NCBI GenBank assembly: GCA_045633845.1
Contig: JAZQZC010000046.1
Coordinates: 62,001 to 126,000, forward strand
DNA from: RGIG4708 sp045633845
GTDB lineage: Bacteria > Bacillota > Clostridia > UMGS1810
Direction of reading: 5' to 3'
Length of the DNA: 64,000 nucleotides
Part shown: piece after piece, positions 53,606 to 61,355 of the stretch
How positions within the stretch are numbered: position 1 is the stretch's first letter
Layout of the letters: the number at the start of each line of letters is the position of its first letter
Position numbers and translations under genes: made by a program
The notes under the pieces: generated by a model
Database searches by the model: none
Told to the model about the DNA's origin: nothing
What the model saw: only the letters and a program-made list of their open reading frames with translations

Positions 53606-53785
53606 TAACGTGAAAGTTTCTTTCACGTTATCGCCTCCGGCGGATTATATGCCCGTGCGAAATTTTCTTCGCGTTCGCTCAGAAACGCACATGGGCGTAA
53701 AAATCTCTTGTCATTCCTTGCCATACGGATAAGAGAATTTTGATTAATATTTGTGCCGACGTATGGCGGCGGAAAGGAGATTTTT
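53605..53785 (+). other. Highly structured intergenic leader before paralogue 3
   Basis: The gap holds four inverted repeats: ATAACGTGAAAG/CTTTCACGTTAT (53605-53631, TTT loop), CGCC-TCC-GGCG (53632-53642), GCCCGTGCG/CGCAC-AT-GGGC (53651-53696), and GCCATACG/CGTATGGC (53720-53767). A further AAAATCTCTT/AAGAGAATTTT pair (53700-53741) cannot form together with the last one except as a pseudoknot. The stretch is too short and too structured for a gene. It may be a repeat unit or a regulatory leader. Confidence 0.6.
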
Positions 53786-54778
53786 ATGGAACTGCTAAAA
53801 AAACTTACACAATCCTTTGCAACTTCGGGTAACGAAGAGGCTCTGTCACAAATAATTATAGACGAAATAAAGCCATTTGTCGATGAGGTGTACACCGACG
53901 CTCTTGGTAATATTGTTGCACACAAAAAAGGAGGCGGCAAAAAGCTTATGCTTGCAGCACACCTTGACGAAATTGGCATAATGGTAACATACGTAGAAAA
54001 AAACGGTTTTTTGCGTTTTGCACCAGTAGGCGGCGTTGACGTAAACACACTTATAAACAGACGAGTTGTGTTTCAAAACGGGACTGTGGGCGTAGTGAGC
54101 TGCGAGGCAAATATTGACATCAAAAAAGAGCTTAATTTTTCTAAAATGTATATAGACATATGCTCAATCGATGAAGAGGATGCCAAAACCAAAGTTAATA
54201 TCGGCGATACCGCTGTTTTTGAAGGCGGCTTCGTTCAAAACTCCAATTGCGTAGTAAGCAAGGCTCTCGACAACAGAGCAGGGGTATATGCTCTTTGCAA
54301 TATTATAAAGCTGGCAAAATCACCTGCATTTGATATGCACTATGTGTTTACCACTCAGGAGGAAATCGGGCTGCGAGGTGCAAAGGCAAGCGCCTTTTGT
54401 ATCAATCCCGACTATGCACTTGCCATAGATGTTACCGCAACGGGCGACACACCAAATTGCCCTGTAAGCTGCGTAAAGCTTGGCGGTGGAGTGTGCATCA
54501 AAATTATGGATAAATCTGTAATAGCAAGCCCTGTAATGAGAAGAAGCCTTGAGGATTGTGCAAAACAAAACAATATTGCTTATCAAAACGAAATTCTTGC
54601 ATTTGGCGGAACCGATGCAGGCGCAATACAAACAGTGTGCGACGGTGTTGTTACGGGTGCAATTTCCATACCTGTGCGCTATGTGCACACCCCATGCGAA
54701 ACTGCAAGCATTAGTGATATTAACGGCGCAATTGATTTGGCAGTTAAATTTATTTCCAAAGACTACATTACAAAGTGA
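53786..54778 (+). CDS. M42 family aminopeptidase, paralogue 3
   Basis: This 330-residue paralogue has AAHLDEIG near residue 61, KALDNRAGV near 165, TTQEEIGLRGAK near 197 and YVHTPCETA near the end. The second Asp of the DD pair is Asn, as in many active members. ATG 53786 has a strong GGAAAGGAG SD. It is separated from paralogue 2 by a 180-base structured gap, so its expression could be set separately. Confidence 0.9.
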   Translation: MELLKKLTQSFATSGNEEALSQIIIDEIKPFVDEVYTDALGNIVAHKKGGGKKLMLAAHLDEIGIMVTYVEKNGFLRFAPVGGVDVNTLINRRVVFQNGTVGVVSCEANIDIKKELNFSKMYIDICSIDEEDAKTKVNIGDTAVFEGGFVQNSNCVVSKALDNRAGVYALCNIIKLAKSPAFDMHYVFTTQEEIGLRGAKASAFCINPDYALAIDVTATGDTPNCPVSCVKLGGGVCIKIMDKSVIASPVMRRSLEDCAKQNNIAYQNEILAFGGTDAGAIQTVCDGVVTGAISIPVRYVHTPCETASISDINGAIDLAVKFISKDYITK

Positions 54779-54788
54779 GGAAAAACTC

Positions 54789-56063
54789 ATGATAAAACAA
54801 TTACTTAAAGATAACTATAACATAAGCGACGAGTTGCTTAAGGTATACGACAAAACTATGGTAGATATTGCTCCTTATTTAAAAAGAGCAGACGACATTG
54901 CCGAAATAAACACCGCCAAGGTTTTAAAAGCCTTTTCCGACAATTGCGTGTCGGAGGCACACCTTGGCTCAACCACAGGCTACGGCTACGACGATGTTGG
55001 CAGAGATACACTGGATAAAATCTACGCTCAGGTTTTTGGGGCAGAGGATGCAATTGTCCGCCACAATATTGTTAACGGAACTATGGCTATTGCGGCATGC
55101 TTTTTTGGCATACTTCGCCCGGGCGATACACTTGTGAGCGCAACAGGCAAGCCATATGATACTCTCGAGGAGGTTATCGGCATAACAGGTGAGGCGGGCA
55201 ATGGCTCACTTAAGGATTTAGGCGTAAAATATAAACAGGTAGACCTTGTTAACAACAAGGTGGATTTTGATGCTCTTGGCGATGCGCTTAAAGACCCAAC
55301 TGTTAAAGCTGTGGAAATTCAGCGTTCAAAAGGATATGCGTGGCGCAATTCTTTTTCTGTTGAGGAAATTGGCGAGATAATTGCTTTTGTCAAAGCTGTT
55401 AACAAGGATGTTGTGTGCATAGTAGACAACTGCTATGGCGAATTTGTATCCGAAACTGAACCTACACAAGTTGGCGCCGACCTTATTGTCGGCTCACTTA
55501 TAAAAAATCCAGGCGGCGCCCTTGCCCGCAGCGGCGGCTACATAGCAGGCACCAAAAAATGCGTTGAGCTTGTGTCATATAGGCTCACCTGTCCTGGAAT
55601 TGGCAGAGAGTGCGGCGCAACACTCGACAACAACCGCAGTATGTATCAGGGCTTTTTTATGGCACCTCATATTGTTGCACAAAGCATAAAAGCAGGTATA
55701 TTTTGCAGTGCACTTTTTGAAAATCTCGGCTTTGAAGTAACACCATCCTACAAGGATATCCGCTCCGACATCATAACCTCGATAAAGCTTGGCGCTCCTC
55801 AAAAGCTTGTGGAATTCTGCAAGGGCATACAAAAAGGCTCGCCAATAGACAGCTTTGTTGAACCAAGCCCCTGGGCAATGCCTGGCTATCAGGACGAGGT
55901 TATTATGGCGGCAGGTGCATTTACGCAAGGTTCTTCTATCGAAATTTCGGCAGACGGACCTATGCGCGAGCCATATGTTGCATATTTTCAGGGCGGCATA
56001 ACCTTTGAATCTGCAAAGCTTCCTGTGCTTTTTGCTGCACAAAATGTACTAAATGCGAGGTAA
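54789..56063 (+). CDS. PLP enzyme of the methionine gamma-lyase / aluminium resistance family
   Basis: This 424-residue fold-type I PLP enzyme matches PF06838. GSTTGYGYDDVGRDTLDKIY lies near residue 61, the Schiff-base Lys region IQRSKGYAWRNSF near 180 and SLIKNPGGALARSGGYI near 240. The real substrate of this group is not clear. I start at ATG 54789 with TGAGGAAAAAC upstream; the long upstream open frame lies inside paralogue 3. A Cys-rich small gene follows. Confidence 0.85.
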   Translation: MIKQLLKDNYNISDELLKVYDKTMVDIAPYLKRADDIAEINTAKVLKAFSDNCVSEAHLGSTTGYGYDDVGRDTLDKIYAQVFGAEDAIVRHNIVNGTMAIAACFFGILRPGDTLVSATGKPYDTLEEVIGITGEAGNGSLKDLGVKYKQVDLVNNKVDFDALGDALKDPTVKAVEIQRSKGYAWRNSFSVEEIGEIIAFVKAVNKDVVCIVDNCYGEFVSETEPTQVGADLIVGSLIKNPGGALARSGGYIAGTKKCVELVSYRLTCPGIGRECGATLDNNRSMYQGFFMAPHIVAQSIKAGIFCSALFENLGFEVTPSYKDIRSDIITSIKLGAPQKLVEFCKGIQKGSPIDSFVEPSPWAMPGYQDEVIMAAGAFTQGSSIEISADGPMREPYVAYFQGGITFESAKLPVLFAAQNVLNAR

Positions 56064-56067
56064 AATT

Positions 56068-56250
56068 ATGAAACGATGTATTTTGGATGATAAAAAAATC
56101 TGCAATAACTGCCACGATTGCGATATGTGCGACCTTGACCCAAGCAAGGTTTGCGACAACTGCGGCAAATGCATCGACACTGGCGAGGATAATCGCACAA
56201 TCGAAATAGACAGAATATATATGTTTGAGGATGAATACCAAAGAGGGTAA
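56068..56250 (+). CDS. Cys-rich 60-residue protein (unknown)
   Basis: This mini-protein has eight Cys in a dense block: C-X2-C-X2-C-X2-C (CNNCHDCDMC) and, after a short spacer, CDNCGKC. An acidic tail follows. The spacing suggests a metal or iron-sulfur site but differs from classical ferredoxins because the proline after the last Cys is missing. Its start is four bases past the PLP enzyme stop, with GCGAGG as SD, so the two are probably one unit. Confidence 0.7.
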   Translation: MKRCILDDKKICNNCHDCDMCDLDPSKVCDNCGKCIDTGEDNRTIEIDRIYMFEDEYQRG

Positions 56251-56252
56251 TT

Positions 56253-56324
56253 GGTGACGTGCCTGTTTTTGCACATTTTTGAATATTGTTTTAACGTAAA
56301 AACGTGTAAATCAGGCACGTCCCC
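56253..56324. repeat. REP-like palindrome, second type
   Basis: GGTGACGTGCCTG (56253-56265) and CAGGCACGTCCCC (56312-56324) are inverted arms with one mismatch. The ends resemble the other two REP-like elements (GGTGAC and GTCCCC), but the arm sequence differs. It marks the border between the conserved genes and the accessory region. Confidence 0.6.
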
Positions 56325-56569
56325 AACAGCAAATCGCGCTGATTTTCTATTTTTTGATGTGTGACATGTATTATATCAATACATAATCCTTATGAATAAA
56401 ATTTATATTTTTAGATGTTGACGGGTATCGAGATCTATGCTACAATTGTGTCAAAAAAACAGAGGATAAAGACAATGCATCGTAAAAATGATGTTATTCT
56501 TTATGATTAATAGGGGAAAGTATCTACATCCTTTGTAATGATAAAGATATTTTAATTTAGTCTCTGTAT
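56325..56569 (+). other. Gap with orphan promoter and an 11-codon ORF
   Basis: No full gene is present. TTGACG (56418-56423), 17 bases and TACAAT (56441-56446) form a near-ideal promoter. AGAGGA at 56461 is a suitable SD for ATG 56475, but the frame stops after 11 codons at TAA 56508-56510. A palindrome ATGTATT/AATACAT (56366-56384) lies upstream. This looks like the head of a gene whose body was deleted, or a leader peptide; the rest shows nothing. Confidence 0.5.
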
Positions 56570-56698
56570 TAGATAAGTATTGGTATGCATAAATCACCTT
56601 TTTATTCATTTTTGGTGAATACCCAATAAAAAGGAGCAAGGTATATTTCAACCTTGCTCCTATAGGATATATGCTATTTAGTTCAACAAATTGGAATT
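56570..56698 (-). repeat. Paired hairpin element, copy A
   Basis: The unit starts with TAGATAAGTATTG and ends with a 24-base block (56675-56698) identical to 59448-59471. Inside, GGAGCAAGGT (56633-56642) and ACCTTGCTCC (56651-56660) form a perfect stem that, on the minus strand, is followed by TTTTT, so it also serves as terminator for the XRE gene. A second small stem TCACC/GGTGA lies to its left. Confidence 0.65.
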
Positions 56699-57306
56699 TA
56701 TTTCTTGGTTAGTTTTTTGCACCAAGTCCATTTTCCACATTTAGTACACTTCAACAATCTTCTGGTTGGCGTTTGCATCAACAAGGCAATCTCTTTATAG
56801 TTAGGAACAAACATATGTTGACAGTTCTTACATTCATAATACCCTGTCTCTACCTTAAATTTAAGAGCAATAATGCAAGGAATTATAAATAGTATAACAG
56901 ACACTATTATCAAAAAGTCTTGAAATCCACATTCAGGGATAAGGAGTGATATTAAAGTCATCAGACAAATAAGTGCTACCAGGCTGGTTGCGACAATCAC
57001 ATATGCGGAATGCAGCAGTCGTTTATGATATCTTTCCTCATTTTTTGCCATCTGAAAAATCAGTTCATTTAATTGTTCATCCTTTTGTTCCATATCAATT
57101 ATCTCCCCGCATAATAATTCATTTACATTTATTCCAAGAATATAACAAAGGTCGAGCATAATATCGGAATCGGGCATTGCTTTGCCTGTCTCCCATTTTG
57201 ATATTGCTCTGTCGGTTATATTCAATTTTTCTGCCAACTGTGCTTGTGTAAGATTTTTCTTTTTTCTGCACTCGGCAATAAACTTTCCTATTTTGATTTG
57301 GTCCAT
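56698..57306 (-). CDS. XRE-family regulator with membrane helices and zinc ribbon
   Basis: This 202-residue protein has an N-terminal helix-turn-helix (residues 7-60, LTQAQLAEKLNITDRAISKWE). Two membrane helices follow (about 100-125 and 130-150). A C-terminal pair CKNCQHMF / CTKCGKW forms a likely zinc ribbon. DNA binding fused to a membrane anchor suggests a sensor that keeps its operator near the membrane. A TACAAT -10 sits about 25 bases upstream with a weak -35. The signal and target genes are unknown. Confidence 0.8.
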   Translation of the reverse strand: MDQIKIGKFIAECRKKKNLTQAQLAEKLNITDRAISKWETGKAMPDSDIMLDLCYILGINVNELLCGEIIDMEQKDEQLNELIFQMAKNEERYHKRLLHSAYVIVATSLVALICLMTLISLLIPECGFQDFLIIVSVILFIIPCIIALKFKVETGYYECKNCQHMFVPNYKEIALLMQTPTRRLLKCTKCGKWTWCKKLTKK

Positions 57307-57359
57307 AGTCTACCTCCTTTCACTTTAATTGTAGCACCTTTTAAGAAAAATAACACAAA

Positions 57360-57392
57360 CTAATGGTTGAAAGGGGAGAAATCAACCATTAG
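57360..57392 (-). other. Hairpin between the transposase and the XRE gene
   Basis: CTAATGGTTGA (57360-57370) and TCAACCATTAG (57382-57392) are perfect 11-base arms. On the minus strand a T-rich stretch follows, so it may terminate transposase transcription; its place just upstream of the XRE promoter also allows an operator role. The rest of 57393-57543 shows no gene. Confidence 0.5.
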
Positions 57393-57543
57393 TAGAGTGA
57401 AAATTGAACGTCAAATTCTTATTTGTCTAACTGTTTTATTATCTATATAGACTGATAAATTAGAAAAAAGTTTCAATCTATGGCTATATTATATCATACT
57501 TTTGCTCATTTGTCACGTTACAGAGATAAAATCAACAAAATTG

Positions 57544-58860
57544 TTAACTTAACATACCTTTTAAGTCAAAGGATATAGGCTTGTCCTTAAACTTGTTAAG
57601 TGGTATCTTTTTAGCCTGATTGGATAACAGAGTAATTATATCATAGGCTTGTTCAAGATAGGATTTGTGCTTGTTCTTCTCAACCCAATAGAATAGTGCA
57701 AGGTAGTAGTCAAGAAATTTGGAAGATACACCATGATACAGATACACAAAATCACTTATATTGTGGTGATAACCATTGATATGACCAAGACTATATCCAC
57801 CACTTGTATGCTTTCCGCTTGGAATTTGCTTTAATGGTATCTTGTGCTTGTTTGCTACCGTCTTATATGCTCTGTGGCTGTCTGTAATCAAAACAGTATC
57901 TTCCGTAAAGTGTGGTAAAAGTGTTTTTTCAATATGACTTGCCCATATTCTGCCAACACAAACAGTTTGCAAGAAATGGTTATTATTTCTATCAACACAA
58001 GACAAACTACATACTTGCTGATTGCTGATACCTCTCTTTTTCTTCTGCTGTTCATTCAATGTCTTCAAGACCTGAATAATTTTCTCTGTATCCATACCAT
58101 TTAGGGCATTGGAGAACTTTTCTTGTGATTTTAAATCATCGTCATTGACGTAGTTAAGCAACTCATTTCTAACCTGTTCTTCATTTTTAATGAGAGATTG
58201 TAGGAAAGCATTGTCAAATCCTTGTTTCTCAATATATTCGAGTTTTTGTTTGTAATTTCTATGAGTATATGGCATTCTGCCAAGTGTATTCAAGAAAAAC
58301 ATTGGGGCTTTTATGTCCTTGAAAGACAAAGGATAGTAATACTCGTCACTCTCTGCTAAACTCTTGAAATCGTCTTGATTGCACACAAACTGATGAAGAA
58401 CAGAACATATCCTATGTCTGTTGTGTAATACTGTCTGCTTGTTGATACCAAGTTCTTTTGCTATGGTACGGCAACTCTCCCCTTGTAAAGTTAACTTGAT
58501 AAACTCAATCCACTTTACAATAGATAATTTGGAGCGAAAAGCAACAGTACCAAAGGTATCCCCAAAAGTTCTTGCACAGTCTTTACATTTGTATCTCTGT
58601 CTGCCATTTTTTGTGCCATTCTTAATAATCTTGATTGAACCACAAATAGGACAAACAACAGTATCTAAATCCTTATTTGCAGAATAACTCCTACGTTCTC
58701 TGCAACATTGAAGAAAGACCTTTTCTTCCTTTGTTAGTTTGGATTGTTCACCTCTCTTTGTTTGCAAAATGGATAGCAACTCCAAAATTTGCTCGTCAGT
58801 AAGATTTGCAAAAGAGATTTGCTTTTGAATATCATTGAAATTAGAATTAAAACCAGTCAT
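57544..58860 (-). mobile_element. IS1595-like transposase
   Basis: This 438-residue protein has an N-terminal zinc ribbon (CPICGS...KCKDC near residues 70-95), a helix-turn-helix (GESCRTIAKELGINKQTVLH near 125-145) and a DDE-type domain. LITDSHRAY near residue 345 and the HINGYHHNISDFV...HGVSSKFLDYYLALFYW block resemble ISXO2/IS1595 enzymes. ATG 58860 follows GGAGGAA; the TTG 18 bases upstream is part of that SD region. The frame is intact. Possible weak terminal repeats are AATTGTTAACTTAACA (57539-57554) and the reverse complement of 58909-58922. Confidence 0.8.
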
Positions 58861-59030
58861 AAAATAGTTCCTCCACAAAATGTACTTGTAAAGGAACGTA
58901 ATTTTTTATGTTAGTAACAATTCTATTTATGCATAATTATATTTAAAATTGTATATTTTTTGTTCATCAACACTCATATAGGACAGAGACTTAATTTAAA
59001 TGATTTTAAATAATTTATGGAGGCAAAAAA

Positions 59031-59369
59031 ATGCAGAACATTAATATTAAAGCTATATTTGTAGAAAAAGAGCTGTCAAACGAAAAAATTCAAGATGCAC
59101 TTCGAAGTGACGGTGCAATTGTTATAGTTGTAGATTGTGAAAATTTGAATGATGTTATCCAAAATATTCGTGTGCCGTTATTTAATCAGTGTGCCGTAGG
59201 TAAAAGTGAACAATTTTTATCAAAAGCAAAAGAACTTGGAATAAGATGTGTTAGAACCGATGAGAAAACATTTTCTGAAATGTGTACAAAAACATTTCTC
59301 GAATGCGGAAGATTTAAACCATACTATGTTGATGAGTATTCATTTATAGAAACTCCCATTTCTAGATAA
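59031..59369 (+). CDS. Unknown 112-residue protein
   Basis: This small protein has an alternating strand-helix pattern (IKAIFVEKELS, GAIVIVVDCENL, GIRCVRTDEK) and four Cys, which could suit a small Rossmann-like domain. A clear TGGAGGC SD precedes the ATG by seven bases. Its stop TAA falls inside the left end of hairpin element B. I do not recognise a family. Its place in an accessory region between an IS and broken genes suggests cargo or a remnant. Confidence 0.5.
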   Translation: MQNINIKAIFVEKELSNEKIQDALRSDGAIVIVVDCENLNDVIQNIRVPLFNQCAVGKSEQFLSKAKELGIRCVRTDEKTFSEMCTKTFLECGRFKPYYVDEYSFIETPISR

Positions 59370-59471
59370 GTATTGATGGGTAAAAGTATACAAAAAGGTG
59401 CATACAGAAATATTGATACATTTATAGTATGCACCTTATCATATATGTATTTAGTTCAACAAATTGGAATT
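59363..59471 (-). repeat. Paired hairpin element, copy B
   Basis: It has the same ends as copy A: TAGATAAGTATTG (59363-59375) and the identical 24-base block (59448-59471). The stem is AAGGTGCATAC (59395-59405) with GTATGCACCTT (59427-59437). Compared with copy A, the stem bases differ on both sides but remain paired, and on the minus strand the stem is followed by TTTTTG. Confidence 0.65.
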
Positions 59472-59476
59472 AGTCG

Positions 59477-59877
59477 TTATAATTCAATGCTTATTTCGTA
59501 TTTGTCTTCAATGAGTATATAGTTCACATTATACTTTTTGGCAAGGGATAACACTTCTGCATTATCTGCCAACACACTCTCCATTGTGCACCATTCATCA
59601 TCCGAACGATTCTCAATGGTATTTGCATATCCCTTTATGTCTGCAAAATGATTTCTTATATAGTCCTCACTCATCACCAAACAATAGTATTTAATATGTT
59701 CAAGATATTCCTGCTCGAAGTCTTTTGCCAATCGAAAGGAATATAGCAACCTTCTACAATTAAGTTTTGCTTGTTCTCAATAGCGGTTTTTATCATTTCA
59801 CGAACAATTGGCCACAAGTATTCGGTTAATTCTTTATCATCCATGGGGGTAAGTTCTGTGTTGCCGCTACGGATTAA
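59477..59877 (-). pseudogene. Broken P-loop kinase-like gene (N-terminus lost, frameshifted)
   Basis: Read on the minus strand, two frames join into one sensible protein. LIRSGNTELTP...LTEYLWPIVREMIKTAIENK...LIVEGCYIPFDWQK is followed, after adding one A in the A-run at 59723-59726, by DFEQEYLEHIKYYCLVMSEDYIRNHF and onwards to a TAA at 59477-59479. The pattern recalls small AAA/adenylate-kinase-like clostridial proteins, but the P-loop N-terminus is missing: homology stops at about 59877, where the GH65 fragment begins. The family name is tentative. Confidence 0.65.
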
Positions 59878-61158
59878 GCATCAATTGAAACTAAGAAAAA
59901 TATGAATGATGGTTTTGCTTTATTAAGAAAAGAGCAACAATCCTTTTGGCTTAAGCATTGGGAAAGTGGAGATATTGAGATAGAAGGTTGCCCATCTGAC
60001 CAACAAGCCATACGTTTCAGTTTGTTTCATCTTAAAAGTCAACTTCCTACAATAAATAATGCTTCGATTGGAGCAACAGGTCTTACTGGACCTAATTACA
60101 GCGGAAAAGTATTTTGGGATACCGAGATGTATTTAATGCCGTACTACTTGTTTACCAATCCTGAAAGTTGTAAAGGATTAATTCTTTATAGAACTAAACT
60201 TTTAGACAAAGCAAGAGAACGTGCAAGGGAGATAGGCAATGAAGGTGCACTTTATTCTTGGTGTAGTATAGATGGAGAGGAAACAAGTATAGTCTTTGAG
60301 GCATCTACTGCAGAATACCATATTAATGCTGATATTGCATATGCAGTTTGGAGATATGAAAAAGCTACAAATGACAGTGATTTTGTATACGAAAACTGTA
60401 TCGAAATGCTTTTTGAGACTGCTAAGTTTTATGCACACAGAGGCTCCTTTGTCGAAGCTCATGATGGGCGTTTTTGTATTAATTCGGTGTGTGGTCCTGA
60501 TGAATATGCCTGCGGAGTAAATAATAATTGCTATACAAACTTTATGGTTAGATTTCATTTGTATTATGCACTCGATATCTACGAGCGAATGAATAAACTT
60601 CATCCTGAAAAACTTGCCGATATTCTTGAAAAAATTCATATTGATGAGAAAGAAATTAAGTTGTGGAAGGATGCCGCTGACAAAATGTATTATCGTATAA
60701 ATGAAAAGTACGGTATATATGAACAAGATGATAAATTTGTGTATAATGATGCTGTTGATATGGACTTGATTCCGAAAAATTTTGATATTCGTGTGATTTT
60801 CCATCCGTTAGATTTGTGGAGAATTCAGGTATTGAAGCAAGCGGATGTAGTACTTTTACAATTTGTCTTAGGTGATCTTTTTACTAACGATGAAAAGAAG
60901 AAAAATTATGACTATTATGAACCTAAGACAAACCATGGTTCATCGCTCTCGGCAACGATTCATTCGATTATGGCAAATGAAATAGGATATGAAGACGAAG
61001 CATATGAATATTTTAGAAGCAGTGCGTATATGGATATCGGGGATTTCAAAAAAAATACCTCTGGAGGAATACATATAGCTTGTCACGGTGGAGTATGGAT
61101 GGCTGTTGTGAATGGATTTATGGGTATGAGACTTTATCAAGACGGATTGCTTGCTTAA
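59878..61158 (+). pseudogene. GH65 phosphorylase fragment (kojibiose/maltose phosphorylase type)
   Basis: The open frame from ATG 59902 gives 418 residues that match the catalytic barrel of GH65: VFWDTEMYLMP, the general acid Glu in NSVCGPDEY near residue 201, LKQADVVLL, and the NHGSSLSATIHSIMA and GGIHIACHGGVWMA blocks. Full enzymes have about 750 residues. Here the N-terminal beta-sandwich (~300 residues) and the C-terminal sheet domain are absent, the latter ending right after YQDGLLA. No SD precedes the ATG. I read it as a decayed gene core. Confidence 0.75.
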
Positions 61159-61287
61159 TTGTAAAGTGAAATGCAATACATGTTTATGTGTTTTATAATT
61201 TTGAGTGTACGAATTATAGATGCAAGCAGGTGTTGCATTTTGGTTTACAAAAACTTATTGTTAATGTACTGAAATTTCTCAAATCCA
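61159..61287 (+). other. AT-rich gap without a gene
   Basis: Between the GH65 remnant and the tetR promoter I see no start with an SD, no stable hairpin and no repeat. Confidence 0.5.
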
Positions 61288-61316
61288 TTGACAAGACAAG
61301 AAAAATGTGGTAATAT
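61288..61316 (+). promoter_or_regulatory. Predicted sigma-A promoter of tetR
   Basis: A perfect TTGACA (61288-61293), 17 bases and TAATAT (61311-61316) lie 40 bases before the ATG. The predicted start site falls inside operator 1. Confidence 0.85.
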
Positions 61317-61319
61317 ATA

Positions 61320-61340
61320 TTCAGCACTGTGTGTGCTGAA
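61320..61340. promoter_or_regulatory. Operator 1 (palindrome at the tetR start site)
   Basis: TTCAGCAC-N5-GTGCTGAA begins four bases after the -10 and covers the expected +1. Its arms are the same as those of operator 2. This position predicts strong autorepression. Confidence 0.8.
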
Positions 61341-61355
61341 TAAGGAGGTGCTCCT

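Noticed and set aside
53623..54048. Minus-strand frame across the structured gap and the third M42 gene
   Set aside because: It covers the hairpins and the start of a real gene on the other strand; no SD or homology supports it.
56570..59471. Integron cassette array (attC-like ends on the two hairpin elements)
   Set aside because: GTTGAAC on the minus strand fits one core-site pattern, but it lies at the wrong end, no partner RYYYAAC site is present and no integrase is seen.
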